A stretch of DNA of 64,000 nt, from contig NZ_JAPAAF010000002.1 of assembly GCF_025907915.1 (NCBI RefSeq), positions 288,866-352,865 on the forward strand. The letters run 5' to 3'. Source of the DNA: Gaoshiqia sediminis. Its GTDB lineage: Bacteria > Bacteroidota > Bacteroidia > Bacteroidales > Prolixibacteraceae. The notes beneath the pieces were generated by a model that made no database searches, was not told where the DNA came from, and was given only the letters and a program-made list of their open reading frames with translations. The translations under genes were made by a program, and so were the position numbers. This document shows, piece after piece, positions 45,501 through 54,873 of the stretch. Numbering within the stretch: position 1 is the first letter of the stretch; the number at the start of each line of letters is the position of its first letter.

Positions 45501-45708
45501 TAATTTGTTCTTCGAGCGGAATTACCACACTTTTCATCACCGTTTCGGCATTGGCCCCGGTGTAGTTGGCCGACACCCGGATGGTGGGCGGCGCAATGTC
45601 GGGGTATTGCTCAATAGGAAGGCTCGCCAGTCCCAGCACCCCAAGAATGACAATTATAATAGAGATGACCGATGAGAGCACCGGTCTTTCAATAAATTTT
45701 CTGAACAT
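42559..45708 (-). CDS. RND multidrug efflux inner-membrane transporter, AcrB/MexB-like (HAE1)
   Basis: A 1049-residue RND pump with twelve expected membrane helices. The N-terminus FIERPVLSSVISIIIVILGVLGLASLPIEQYPDIAPP is characteristic. TM4 contains the proton-relay aspartates (ALVLAIGIVVDDAIVVVEAV) and TM10 region carries GLLAKNAILIVEFA with the lysine. Length and motifs are intact, so it should be functional. Substrates probably include hydrophobic drugs or bile-like compounds; the specific range is not deducible. Confidence 0.95.
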   Translation of the reverse strand: MFRKFIERPVLSSVISIIIVILGVLGLASLPIEQYPDIAPPTIRVSANYTGANAETVMKSVVIPLEEQINGVEDMTYMTSTASNNGSATIEVYFKQGVDADMAAVNVQNRVARATSLLPAEVTRAGVITAKRQNSMLMVFSLYSPTGEYDEVFLQNYSKINLLPLIQRVNGVGEAMVFGAKDYSMRVWLKPDVMAAYNLMPSDVIAALNEQNLEAAPGRFGELNEQSFEYVIKYKGKLSQPEEFEDIIIKADKKGNLLRLSDVAEIELGALSYSINTATMNKPGITMAVFQSPGSNAREVIVEAKKVLDEVAQSFPEGVNYHILMDANEFLDSSIQKVLSTLLEAFILVFIVVFVFLQNFRATLIPAISVPVAIIGTFFFLNVFGFTINLLTLFALVLAIGIVVDDAIVVVEAVHAKLDQGAKNARSAAISAMDEISTAIVSITLVMSAVFIPVTFITGTTGVFYKQFGITLAVAILLSAVNALTLSPALCAIFLKPHSESSLHNKGLMQRFYASFNVAFDAMTSKYRKTVNFFMVKKWVAALLIVVFTGVLVILMKTTPTGFVPSEDTGRMFIDISLPPATSMEQTRKVVSEVDQILANTPEIEGRSMIVGSSLISGQGSSYGMIICSLQPFKERKGEGQDLNSVIKKLYGATSQIKDAKIIIFSPPMVPGFSISGGIELKLEDKTGGDIKKFEQIAGQFLGALNQRPEFQYAMTSFNTNFPQYQVDVNVARCKQSGITVSSVLSALQGYVGGYYASDFNRFGKQYRIMVQADPAYRGNPEDLNNMYIRTSDGQMAPITQFISTKRVYGPENITRFNMYTSISVNGAPNFGYSSGDAINAVKEVADQTLPPGYGYEFSGLTREEMASGNQSILIFALSIIFVYFLLAAQYESFILPLSILLSMPIGVAGSFIFARLMGVENNIYLQISLIMLIGLLAKNAILIVEFALQRRHAGMTILQSAIEGATARLRPILMTSFAFIFGLIPLVIGGGVGANGNRSIGVGAVGGMLVGTLIGILVIPTMYMIFQTLQERVKKPEIEDISEMNTLE

Positions 45709-45722
45709 GATTTCTGACGGAT

Positions 45723-46901
45723 TTAGTTATTAACCTGGTTTCCTGCTGACGGGCCGGTTGCCGGGCTTCCGGCTTCCACCAGTTTGGGCTGAACAGGCAT
45801 GTCGTTGCGCAAGGTGGCAATCCCTTCAACAACTACCTGGTCGCCTTCCTGTAAACCTCCGGTGACTACATAAATGTCTTTCAGGTTGCCCGACAACACT
45901 TCGATGGGGGTACTGCGGACCTTGTTTTCGGCGCCTACCACATACACGAAGTGCTTGTTTTGCAGTTCGAAGGTAGCTTGTTGCGGCACAACCAGGGCCG
46001 CGTCGATTTGTTGCGGGATGCGCACCGAGCCACTGCCGCCGCTGCGAAGCAAGCCTTCCGGGTTCGGAAAGGCAGCGCGTATATTCACCGATCCGGTTTG
46101 CTGGTCAACAATGCCGCTGGCAGTTTCCAGGTTTCCGCTTTGTCCGTAAACCGACTGGTCGGCCAGTAACAGTTGCACGGCTGGTATAACCGCCAGCTTT
46201 TCCTGAATTGTTTTCCCTTCCAGACTTTTGGTGAGCGCAAGAAATTCTTTTTCGTTCATGGCGAAGTAGGCATGCATCTCGCTGGTGTTCGATACGGTGG
46301 TGAGCGGTTGGGCAATGGCGCTGCTCACCAGGCTGCCCACACGGTACGGAAAGGTGCCGATCATCCCGTCGGTCGGGCTGGTGATCACCGTGTATTGCAG
46401 GTTGGCTTTGGCGTTTTCCAGGTTGGCTTTGGCCTGTGCCAGTTGGGCCTGACTGGCTTTCAGGTTCGATTCGGCTGATTCGAGTTCGAACTGGCTGATG
46501 ATATCTTTCGCTACCAGGGGCTTGGTTTTATCCAGGTTGATTTGGGAAGCCACAACCTGGGCTTCGGCCACTTTTACCTGGGCTTCGGCCGAGCGTACGC
46601 TGGCCTGAAGATCGTTGGCGTTGAGACGGAAGAGCACCTGTCCTTTACGAACAAACGCGCCTTCGTCCACCAGGATTTCATCGATGTATCCGGCTACCCT
46701 GGGCCTGATTTCCACGGTTTGCTTCCCTTGCAGGGTTGCCGGATAATCTTTGGTTAAGGTGATGGTCTGCGGCTTTACGGCCATAACCTGATATTCCCGT
46801 ACCTGTCCCGCCATTCCCGGCTGTCCGCCTTGCGGTTGGGTGGTACATGCGGCGGCTACCCCGATCAGCAGCCCCAAACTCAGTTTCTGTAATTGTTTCA
46901 T
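45723..46901 (-). CDS. RND efflux periplasmic adaptor (AcrA/MexA-like lipoprotein)
   Basis: A 392-residue membrane-fusion protein. The signal peptide ends GVAAACTTQPQ (lipobox), then a lipoyl-like half (VEIRPRVAGYIDEILVDEGAFVRKGQVLF), a long alpha-helical hairpin (residues about 105-175) and the second lipoyl half (YTVITSPTDGMIG). It links AcrB to the outer-membrane duct. ATG 46901 is preferred; an ATG at 46919 is also possible. Confidence 0.93.
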   Translation of the reverse strand: MKQLQKLSLGLLIGVAAACTTQPQGGQPGMAGQVREYQVMAVKPQTITLTKDYPATLQGKQTVEIRPRVAGYIDEILVDEGAFVRKGQVLFRLNANDLQASVRSAEAQVKVAEAQVVASQINLDKTKPLVAKDIISQFELESAESNLKASQAQLAQAKANLENAKANLQYTVITSPTDGMIGTFPYRVGSLVSSAIAQPLTTVSNTSEMHAYFAMNEKEFLALTKSLEGKTIQEKLAVIPAVQLLLADQSVYGQSGNLETASGIVDQQTGSVNIRAAFPNPEGLLRSGGSGSVRIPQQIDAALVVPQQATFELQNKHFVYVVGAENKVRSTPIEVLSGNLKDIYVVTGGLQEGDQVVVEGIATLRNDMPVQPKLVEAGSPATGPSAGNQVNN

Positions 46902-46984
46902 GGTCTTCCTATATTTCATTGTATTGTTTGTGTGATGTTTACTTCGAAATTGGCCCTCCTGTGAGGTGAATATACATTGCCACT

Positions 46985-47464
46985 CTACTCATTTTGTGTA
47001 TTTGGTTGTTTAAAGCAACTATGTCCGTCATCTTCATTGAAACCGCCGTTTTGCTGGATTTTCAGCATGACGTTTTCAAAAACCGCTAGATCATCCGTGC
47101 TGATACCTGCCAGCAGTTCCTCGGAAAGTTGCTTGCCAAGGTCAATGGCCTGTTGCAGGGTGTCCGAGCCTTTTTGGGTGAGGATCAGGTTTTTTTTGCG
47201 TTTATCGTCTTTGTCGGGCAAGCGCACCACATAGCGCTTTTCCAGTAAGGCGTTGATTTGGCGAAGAATAATCGACTTGTCCTTTTGCAGGTGGTGGGCC
47301 AAATCCTGCTGGGTGAGGTCATCGCGTGCGTTTAGGGTGAGCAGAATCAGAAACTGATCGATCCCCAGTTCAATCTGGCTTTCCTTTAATACCGAGTTTA
47401 TCCGGTTGCGGTAAACCCGCATGGTTTGTCCCAGGATATAACCCAATGGTTTTTGCAATGTCAT
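46985..47464 (-). CDS. MarR-family transcriptional regulator of the efflux operon
   Basis: A 159-residue winged-helix regulator: the recognition region LTQQDLAHHLQKDKSIILRQINALLEKRYVVRLPDKDDKRKKNLILTQKG (given in parts) is typical. It starts at ATG 47464 after a Shine-Dalgarno-like AGGAGA; an upstream in-frame TTG lies inside the -7 promoter box and is rejected. It is the first gene of the efflux operon and probably represses it by binding the palindrome at 47501-47521. The inducer is unknown. Confidence 0.92.
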   Translation of the reverse strand: MTLQKPLGYILGQTMRVYRNRINSVLKESQIELGIDQFLILLTLNARDDLTQQDLAHHLQKDKSIILRQINALLEKRYVVRLPDKDDKRKKNLILTQKGSDTLQQAIDLGKQLSEELLAGISTDDLAVFENVMLKIQQNGGFNEDDGHSCFKQPNTQNE

Positions 47465-47485
47465 TCGTATGTCTCCTTTCGGGCG

Positions 47486-47521
47486 CAAATGTAATTTTAA
47501 TTAGTTGATAAAGTCAACCAA
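47486..47521 (-). promoter_or_regulatory. marR promoter with overlapping palindromic operator
   Basis: On the minus strand the -7 box is TACATTTG (47486-47493), with GTTG as -33 element 21 bases upstream. The -33 element lies within a palindrome: TTAGTTGA, TAAAG spacer, TCAACCAA (47501-47521, 7 of 8 arm positions matching). MarR-type repressors bind such 15-20 bp palindromes, so this is a good candidate autoregulatory operator. Confidence 0.65.
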
Positions 47522-47797
47522 ATGGAGTTAAGGAAATGTTAATTGCAGTCGGAGGGGAATGGCCGGATGAATTCTTTCAGTTTTCTGCGGGCCATCTTCT
47601 AGGATTGAAAGCAAAGGCGGTCTGGGTGAAAATATCTTAAACTGACTCAGCATGATTGTTTTGTCCCAAATTGGTTTGAAAAGTGACTGTTTTAGGTTTC
47701 TAATGGTAATAATTGGTTTCGTTTGAGTTGCCAACGGCCATTTTGGCTTTGTTTTTATACTTTTTTGCTCGTTGAGGGCGCTAGTTATGCTGTTATC
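47522..47797. other. Intergenic region between the efflux promoter and the 21-bp repeat
   Basis: About 275 bases without a recognisable gene. A weak TTG-initiated reading frame (from 47723) enters the repeat array. I see no promoter in the plus direction. Confidence 0.5.
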
Positions 47798-47965
47798 GAG
47801 GGGAATGAGCCTCCTAGAGAGGAGAATGAGTCTCCTAGAGAGGAGAATGACCTTCCTAGAGAGGAAAATGAGTTTCCTAGAGGAGGGAATGAGGTATCTA
47901 AGATGGAGAACACATTAACTAGCAACGGGAATGAGATAACCAGCATGGAGAGCAAGACAACTAAG
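47798..47965 (+). repeat. 21-bp tandem repeat, eight degenerate units
   Basis: Unit consensus GAGGAGAATGAGTCTCCTAGA; the first four units (47798-47881) are close copies, the following four increasingly diverged. Because 21 is a multiple of three, one frame is open through all units and would encode heptapeptides such as EENESPR, EENDLPR, EENEFPR. The frame (47723-47980) lacks an ATG before the repeats. Each unit contains an internal AGGAG / CTCCT inverted pair. Confidence 0.8.
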
Positions 47966-48142
47966 CTGCCGGATGCCTAAACTAACGGGATTTTTATGAT
48001 TTCGGAGGGATGGTATCTGTCTTCTTCCTGATGCTCTCCGGTCGTTTCTTCGTCCTGTGCCTGTGGCCCGCTAAACCGATAACAGGCAAATTAGCCCTGT
48101 CCATAATTTCCCTTTTCCCGGTCTGATTTTCCCGCCAGACCA
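47966..48142. other. Noncoding DNA between the repeat and the paired palindromes
   Basis: No gene or RNA recognised; the tail of the weak heptapeptide frame ends at 47980. Confidence 0.4.
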
Positions 48143-48160
48143 TTCCTACCAAAATGTAGG
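48143..48160. promoter_or_regulatory. 18-bp palindromic site 1 upstream of nifH
   Basis: TTCCTACCAAAATGTAGG, with arms CCTAC and GTAGG around a six-base centre. An exact copy lies 100 bases downstream. The pair sits 140-260 bases upstream of the predicted nifH transcription start, where activators of sigma-54 promoters usually bind. The binding protein is unknown. Confidence 0.6.
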
Positions 48161-48242
48161 TTAAGCCAGTGTTAATACGGCTGTATCCCCTGTTTTTATT
48201 GAATTTATGCTGTTGAGCATAGCATGTATCGTTATAAGCTGG

Positions 48243-48260
48243 TTCCTACCAAAATGTAGG
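48243..48260. promoter_or_regulatory. 18-bp palindromic site 2 upstream of nifH
   Basis: Exact second copy of the site at 48143; the 100-base offset is about nine and a half helical turns. Between the two lies a small hairpin (ATGCT / AGCAT, 48207-48220). Confidence 0.6.
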
Positions 48261-48310
48261 ATTCTTAGCGTACCGGCAAACCGTGCCAAAAAAAACTAAT
48301 GCGCCTGTAA

Positions 48311-49264
<954 letters not shown>

Positions 49265-49303
49265 CCCCAAGAATGTCAAACTAAATTAAAAGGAGAACAC
49301 AAC

Positions 49304-49630
49304 ATGTTAATGATCAGAGCAATTATCCGTCCCGAGAAATCCAGTAAAGTACTAAAGGCGTTGTTTGAAGCCGGTTATGTGGCGGTTACCAAAATCCCCG
49401 TGGTAGGTCGCGGAAAACAGCGCGGTATCAAAATCGGCGATGTTACCTACGACGAGCTTCCCAAAGAGATGTTGATCATCGTGGTGAAAGACGAAGACAA
49501 AGACTTTGCCATCACCACCATCATGGAAGCTGCGCGCACCGAGCCAAACGGCGCCTTCGGCGATGGGAAAATATTTGTGACACCGGTTGACGAAGCTTAT
49601 ACCATCAGTCGCGGTACCAAAGAATTGTAA
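49304..49630 (+). CDS. nifI1: PII-family nitrogen regulator NifI1
   Basis: A 108-residue GlnB-like protein located between nifH and nifD, the position specific to NifI1/NifI2. It has the PII core (IRAIIRPEKSSKVLKALFEAGY) and GDGKIFVTPVDEAYTISRG near the end. With NifI2 it is known, in methanogens, to bind the MoFe protein and switch it off in response to ammonium (2-oxoglutarate-controlled). A clear AGGAGA ribosome site (49291-49296) precedes the ATG. Confidence 0.93.
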   Translation: MLMIRAIIRPEKSSKVLKALFEAGYVAVTKIPVVGRGKQRGIKIGDVTYDELPKEMLIIVVKDEDKDFAITTIMEAARTEPNGAFGDGKIFVTPVDEAYTISRGTKEL

Positions 49631-49648
49631 CCTTAAAATTCCACGACT

Positions 49649-50023
49649 ATGAAAATGATATTGGCAATTATCCGCATCGATAAGATGAACGAAACCAAAA
49701 GGGCACTGACCGAGGCCGGCATCAGCTCGATGACGGCCACCGGAAAAGTTTTCGGACGTGGCAAAGGCCTGTGGGACGCCAAAGTGCTGGAAGGCGTGAA
49801 AAACGACACCCCCGAGGCGCTGGCCCACCTGGGCAAAGAACCCCGGCTCCGCCCGCAACGTGTACTCAACATTGCCGTTCCCGACGAAGATGTGCAGACC
49901 GTGGTGGATACCATTATTGAAGTAAACCAAACCCCGGCTCCCGGCGATGGAAAAATATTCGTCCTGCCCCTGGCAGAGACCTATCGCGTACGGACCGGCG
50001 AAACGGGTGATTTAATCCTTTGA
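49649..50023 (+). CDS. nifI2: PII-family nitrogen regulator NifI2
   Basis: A 124-residue PII homologue with the longer T-loop region (KVFGRGKGLWDAKVLEGVKNDTPEALAHLGKEPRLRPQR, in parts) characteristic of NifI2, and GDGKIFVLPLAETYRVRTGETG at the end. Acts with NifI1 in direct control of nitrogenase. It follows NifI1 by 18 bases. Confidence 0.93.
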   Translation: MKMILAIIRIDKMNETKRALTEAGISSMTATGKVFGRGKGLWDAKVLEGVKNDTPEALAHLGKEPRLRPQRVLNIAVPDEDVQTVVDTIIEVNQTPAPGDGKIFVLPLAETYRVRTGETGDLIL

Positions 50024-50038
50024 TAAAACGAACAAGTT

Positions 50039-51670
<1,632 letters not shown>

Positions 51671-51684
51671 AAGGAGGATTAATC

Positions 51685-53067
51685 ATGTTACTACGACATA
51701 CAACAGATAAAGTAAAAGAGCGTAAAGCGCTTACGGTGAACCCGGCAAAAACCTGCCAACCCATCGGGGCTATGTACGCTGCCCTGGGCATTCACGGATG
51801 TTTGCCTCACAGTCACGGTTCGCAAGGATGTTGCTCGTATCACCGCAGCGCGCTGACCAAACACTACAAAGAGCCGGTGATGGCATCAACCAGTTCGTTC
51901 ACCGAAGGTTCATCCGTTTTTGGCGGACAAGCCAACCTGATGACCGCCATCGAGAACATCTTTGCCATTTATGAGCCCGAAATAATTGCCGTGCATTCAA
52001 CCTGCTTGTCCGAAACCATTGGTGACGACCTTGGGCAAATTGTGGCCAAAGCCCGCGATGAAGGTAAAGTGCCCTTCGGTAAACACATCATTCAGGCGTC
52101 AACACCCAGTTACGTTGGGTCTCATGTTACCGGGTACGCCAATATGCTGGAAGGTATTGTCAGGTATTTCCCGGAGAAGACCGACGAGAAGAAACGGCAG
52201 ATCAACCTGTTGGCGGGCTGGGTAGAACCCTCTGATATGCGTGAACTGAAAAGGCTGGCCGGCCTGCTGAAAGTGAAGTCTGTTTTGCTGCCCGATACGT
52301 CGGATGTGCTGGACACGCCCATGACCGGCAGTTACGAAATGTACCCGAAAGGCGGCACCACCATCCCCGACATGATCAGTATGGGCGATAGTATGAAGAC
52401 GATTGGGCTGGGTGACTGGGGAACGCGGAAAGCGGCGGTGATGCTGGATAATAAATGCAAAGTTCCTTTCGAAATCGTCGATATTCCGGTTGGGTTGCGT
52501 GCTACCGACCGCTTCATCCAGGCACTTGCCAAAGCCGGCAAAGTTTCTATCCCCGATTCATTGACTGATGAGCGCGGACGGTTGGTGGATGTAATCACCG
52601 ATATGCACCAATATCTCTATGGAAAACGAGTGGCCATCTATGGCGATCCGGACAACATCATCCCACTGATTGAATTCCTGACCGACATGGATATGAAACC
52701 AGTTTACATTGTGTCGGGAACGCCGGGCAAAAATTTTGATAAACGGATAGAAGAAATCCTGTCGGAACGAGTGCCTGAGGCCAAATACAAAAATGGCCCG
52801 CAAGCTGATATGCTGCTGATGCACCAGTGGATCAAGCAGGAGCCGGTTGACCTGATCATCGGGAACACTTACGGGAAATATATCTCGCGCGACGAAAATA
52901 TTCCGTTTGTGCGAATGGGCTTCCCGATCCTCGACCGCGTGGGGCACAGCTACTTCCCAACGGTAGGGTATATGGGCGGTATCCGCATCCTGGAGAAAAT
53001 CCTTGGCGCTATCATGGACTACCAGGATGCCACTTCGCCCGAAGAATCGTTCGAGCTGACCATGTAA
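51685..53067 (+). CDS. nifK: Nitrogenase molybdenum-iron protein beta chain
   Basis: A 460-residue subunit, shorter than the 520-residue Azotobacter form because the N-terminal extension is missing, as in anaerobe (clostridial) proteins. P-cluster cysteines lie in KTCQPIGA, SQGCCSYHR and HSTCLSETIGDD. The gene has a strong Shine-Dalgarno AAGGAGG (51671-51677), unusual for this phylum. It ends the tight nifHI1I2DK group; a 340-base spacer with repeats follows. Confidence 0.97.
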   Translation: MLLRHTTDKVKERKALTVNPAKTCQPIGAMYAALGIHGCLPHSHGSQGCCSYHRSALTKHYKEPVMASTSSFTEGSSVFGGQANLMTAIENIFAIYEPEIIAVHSTCLSETIGDDLGQIVAKARDEGKVPFGKHIIQASTPSYVGSHVTGYANMLEGIVRYFPEKTDEKKRQINLLAGWVEPSDMRELKRLAGLLKVKSVLLPDTSDVLDTPMTGSYEMYPKGGTTIPDMISMGDSMKTIGLGDWGTRKAAVMLDNKCKVPFEIVDIPVGLRATDRFIQALAKAGKVSIPDSLTDERGRLVDVITDMHQYLYGKRVAIYGDPDNIIPLIEFLTDMDMKPVYIVSGTPGKNFDKRIEEILSERVPEAKYKNGPQADMLLMHQWIKQEPVDLIIGNTYGKYISRDENIPFVRMGFPILDRVGHSYFPTVGYMGGIRILEKILGAIMDYQDATSPEESFELTM

Positions 53068-53122
53068 AAACGATCTGGTTTTGTATGAGCCAACCAGGTG
53101 GAATGGACGGTAGTTTAAGACA

Positions 53123-53228
53123 GTCATTATTGGTCATTCATAGTCATTCTAAAGTCGTTGGTTGCAAAGAGTTTAAAAAAATCATGACAACAAATGACAG
53201 CAAATGACAGCAAATGACAACAAATGAT
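53123..53228. repeat. Opposed arrays of 10-bp repeats between nifK and nifE
   Basis: Three 10-base units beginning GTCATT on the plus strand (53123-53152) face about four units of ATGACARCAA (53184-53223), which read GTCATTTGYT on the minus strand. The two arrays together make a large imperfect inverted repeat with helical-turn periodicity. Confidence 0.75.
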
Positions 53229-53288
53229 TTGCTGCTCACTCTTCGGTATTCCATCATAATAGTTCAACAAAACCAGAATCGATAAGAT

Positions 53289-53313
53289 ATCCTTCCCTTC
53301 AGCCGGGAAGGAT
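53289..53313. repeat. Perfect 9-bp inverted repeat in the nifK-nifE spacer
   Basis: ATCCTTCCC and GGGAAGGAT around a seven-base loop. No T run follows, so it is an mRNA stabiliser or processing site candidate and not an obvious terminator. Confidence 0.6.
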
Positions 53314-53364
53314 CCAGGGAGACATCCCTTTAGAATATGTTCTTCATAATGTCAAAATGTGAGG

Positions 53365-53392
53365 GGAGGCAACCCGCAGCCTCCCTTTCATC
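53365..53392 (+). terminator. Hairpin just upstream of nifE
   Basis: GGGAGGC (53365-53371) pairs with GCCTCCC (53380-53386) and is followed by TTTCATC, 25 bases before the nifE ATG. A weak terminator or attenuator could separate nifHDK output from nifENB, as the T run is short. Confidence 0.45.
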
Positions 53393-53410
53393 TTAAAAAA
53401 AACTAACGCT

Positions 53411-54739
53411 ATGGATGCATTTATAAATGACAGACAAAATCAAATTCTCACCAAAGGGAAAGATGATGCAGCGATTGCTTGCGGGAAAGCCAGTGTGGCC
53501 GGTTCGGTCAGTCAACGGGCATGTGTTTTTTGTGGCTCCAGAGTAGTTTTATATCCGATTGCAGATGCACTGCATCTCATTCACGGGCCGGTTGGCTGTG
53601 CCGCCTACACCTGGGACATTCGCGGATCACTTTCATCCGGGCCACAAATTCACCGATTAAGTTTTACAACTGATCTAAAGGAAAAAGAAGTTGTCTTCGG
53701 AGGCGAAGAACGTTTGTATAAGGCATTGATCAGTTTAATTGACACCTATAAGCCGAAAGGCGCTTTTGTATATGCCACCTGTATCGTGGGTGTAATTGGC
53801 GACGATGTTGAAGCGGTGTGTCGGCGGGTGACACGCGAAAAAGGCATCGACGTGATTGCAGTCATGTCAGAAGGATTTAACGGAACAAAAAAGGATGGCT
53901 ATAAAATAGCCTGCGGAGCGCTCTCCAAATTAATTGGTACCGATACCACATTCAAAGCCCCTGAATATAGCTTGAACATTCTCGGAGATTTCAACCTGGC
54001 TGGTGAACTCTGGATGTTGGCTGAATACTATAAGAAAATGGGCGTGAATCTGGTAGCAGCCATGACCGGCGACGGGAGAGTTGATGATATCAGGAAAGCG
54101 CATACGGCACAACTGAATGTTGTTCAGTGCTCAGGTTCGATGATCGGCCTGGCCAAAGAAATGAAAGAAAAGTACGGCATTCCGTTTATGAAAGTCTCTT
54201 ATTTCGGAATTGAAGATATGTCGGACGCACTTTACGAAGTGGCCAAGTTCTTCAAATCGGACGAGATGATGGAAAAAGCACGGGCGCTGGTTAAAGAAGA
54301 ATTAACAACCTTATTGCCGGCATTGACGCAATATCGTCAGAAGTTGGAAGGCAAAAAAGCAGCGATTTACGTGGGAGGAGCTTTTAAAGCAATCTCGTTG
54401 GTCAAAGCTCTTCGCCTAATCGGAATGAAAACTGTTGTGGTTGGCTCCCAGACAGGAAATGTGGACGATTACAATTTGTTAAAGGAAATGTGTGACGATG
54501 GAACCATCATTGTTGATGACTCCAATCCGAACGAACTCTCTGAATTTGTGAAACAAACCGGAGCAAATCTTTTTATCGGAGGTGTGAAAGAACGGCCAAT
54601 CGCCTACAAGTTAGGACTTGGTTTTTGCGACCACAACCACGAACGGAAAGAAGCTCTCGCGGGATATGAGGGCATGCTCAACTTTGCAAAAGAAGTGTAC
54701 GCTTCAGTTTGCAGCCCGGTTTGGCAATTCATGAAATAG
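53411..54739 (+). CDS. nifE: FeMo-cofactor scaffold protein NifE
   Basis: A 442-residue NifD homologue forming the NifEN scaffold where the NifB product is matured. P-cluster-like cysteines are in RACVFCGSRV, HGPVGCAAYTW and YATCIVGVIGDD. A cofactor-anchoring Cys occurs in VVQCSGSMIGLA. The region from 53411 on begins a second set of nif genes separated by longer, repeat-bearing junctions. Confidence 0.95.
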   Translation: MDAFINDRQNQILTKGKDDAAIACGKASVAGSVSQRACVFCGSRVVLYPIADALHLIHGPVGCAAYTWDIRGSLSSGPQIHRLSFTTDLKEKEVVFGGEERLYKALISLIDTYKPKGAFVYATCIVGVIGDDVEAVCRRVTREKGIDVIAVMSEGFNGTKKDGYKIACGALSKLIGTDTTFKAPEYSLNILGDFNLAGELWMLAEYYKKMGVNLVAAMTGDGRVDDIRKAHTAQLNVVQCSGSMIGLAKEMKEKYGIPFMKVSYFGIEDMSDALYEVAKFFKSDEMMEKARALVKEELTTLLPALTQYRQKLEGKKAAIYVGGAFKAISLVKALRLIGMKTVVVGSQTGNVDDYNLLKEMCDDGTIIVDDSNPNELSEFVKQTGANLFIGGVKERPIAYKLGLGFCDHNHERKEALAGYEGMLNFAKEVYASVCSPVWQFMK

Positions 54740-54756
54740 GGCGACGCGATTAGCTA

Positions 54757-54838
54757 GTCATCCTGAACTTGTTTCAGGATCTGTTTGCAAAGCGTTTCCA
54801 ATGTGACGGAAGAGATTCCGAAACAAGTTCGGAATGAC
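54757..54838. repeat. REP-like palindromic element, copy 1 (nifE-nifN junction)
   Basis: An 82-bp element bounded by GTCATCCTGAACTTGTTTCAG and, inverted, TTCCGAAACAAGTTCGGAAT followed by GAC. A related element occurs at 57658-57740 in the same operon. These palindromes resemble the short interspersed repeats spread by REP-associated transposases. Confidence 0.75.
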
Positions 54839-54873
54839 ACCGAACGAAATTTTAACTCAAAACCTTGAAGAAC

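Noticed and set aside
44464..45675. Long open frame (about 400 codons) on the plus strand opposite the RND pump gene
   Set aside because: It is antisense to well-conserved acrB sequence, has a low-complexity His/Gly/Asp-rich translation and no family features; it results from codon bias of the real gene.
47798..47965. CRISPR array in the 21-bp repeats
   Set aside because: Contiguous units without spacers and decaying similarity show a minisatellite.
47723..47980. 85-codon frame through the 21-bp repeats as a protein-coding gene
   Set aside because: Starts only at TTG with no ribosome site, and most of it is a tandem repeat whose length keeps any frame open. Listed as a repeat.
48271..48292. 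Reverse-oriented TGGCACGGTTTGC as a sigma-54 promoter
   Set aside because: The spacing between GG and GC is two bases short, and it would direct transcription away from nifH toward no gene.
53184..53228. CRISPR-like array
   Set aside because: Repeats are only 10 bases and directly adjacent, without spacers, and no cas genes are present.
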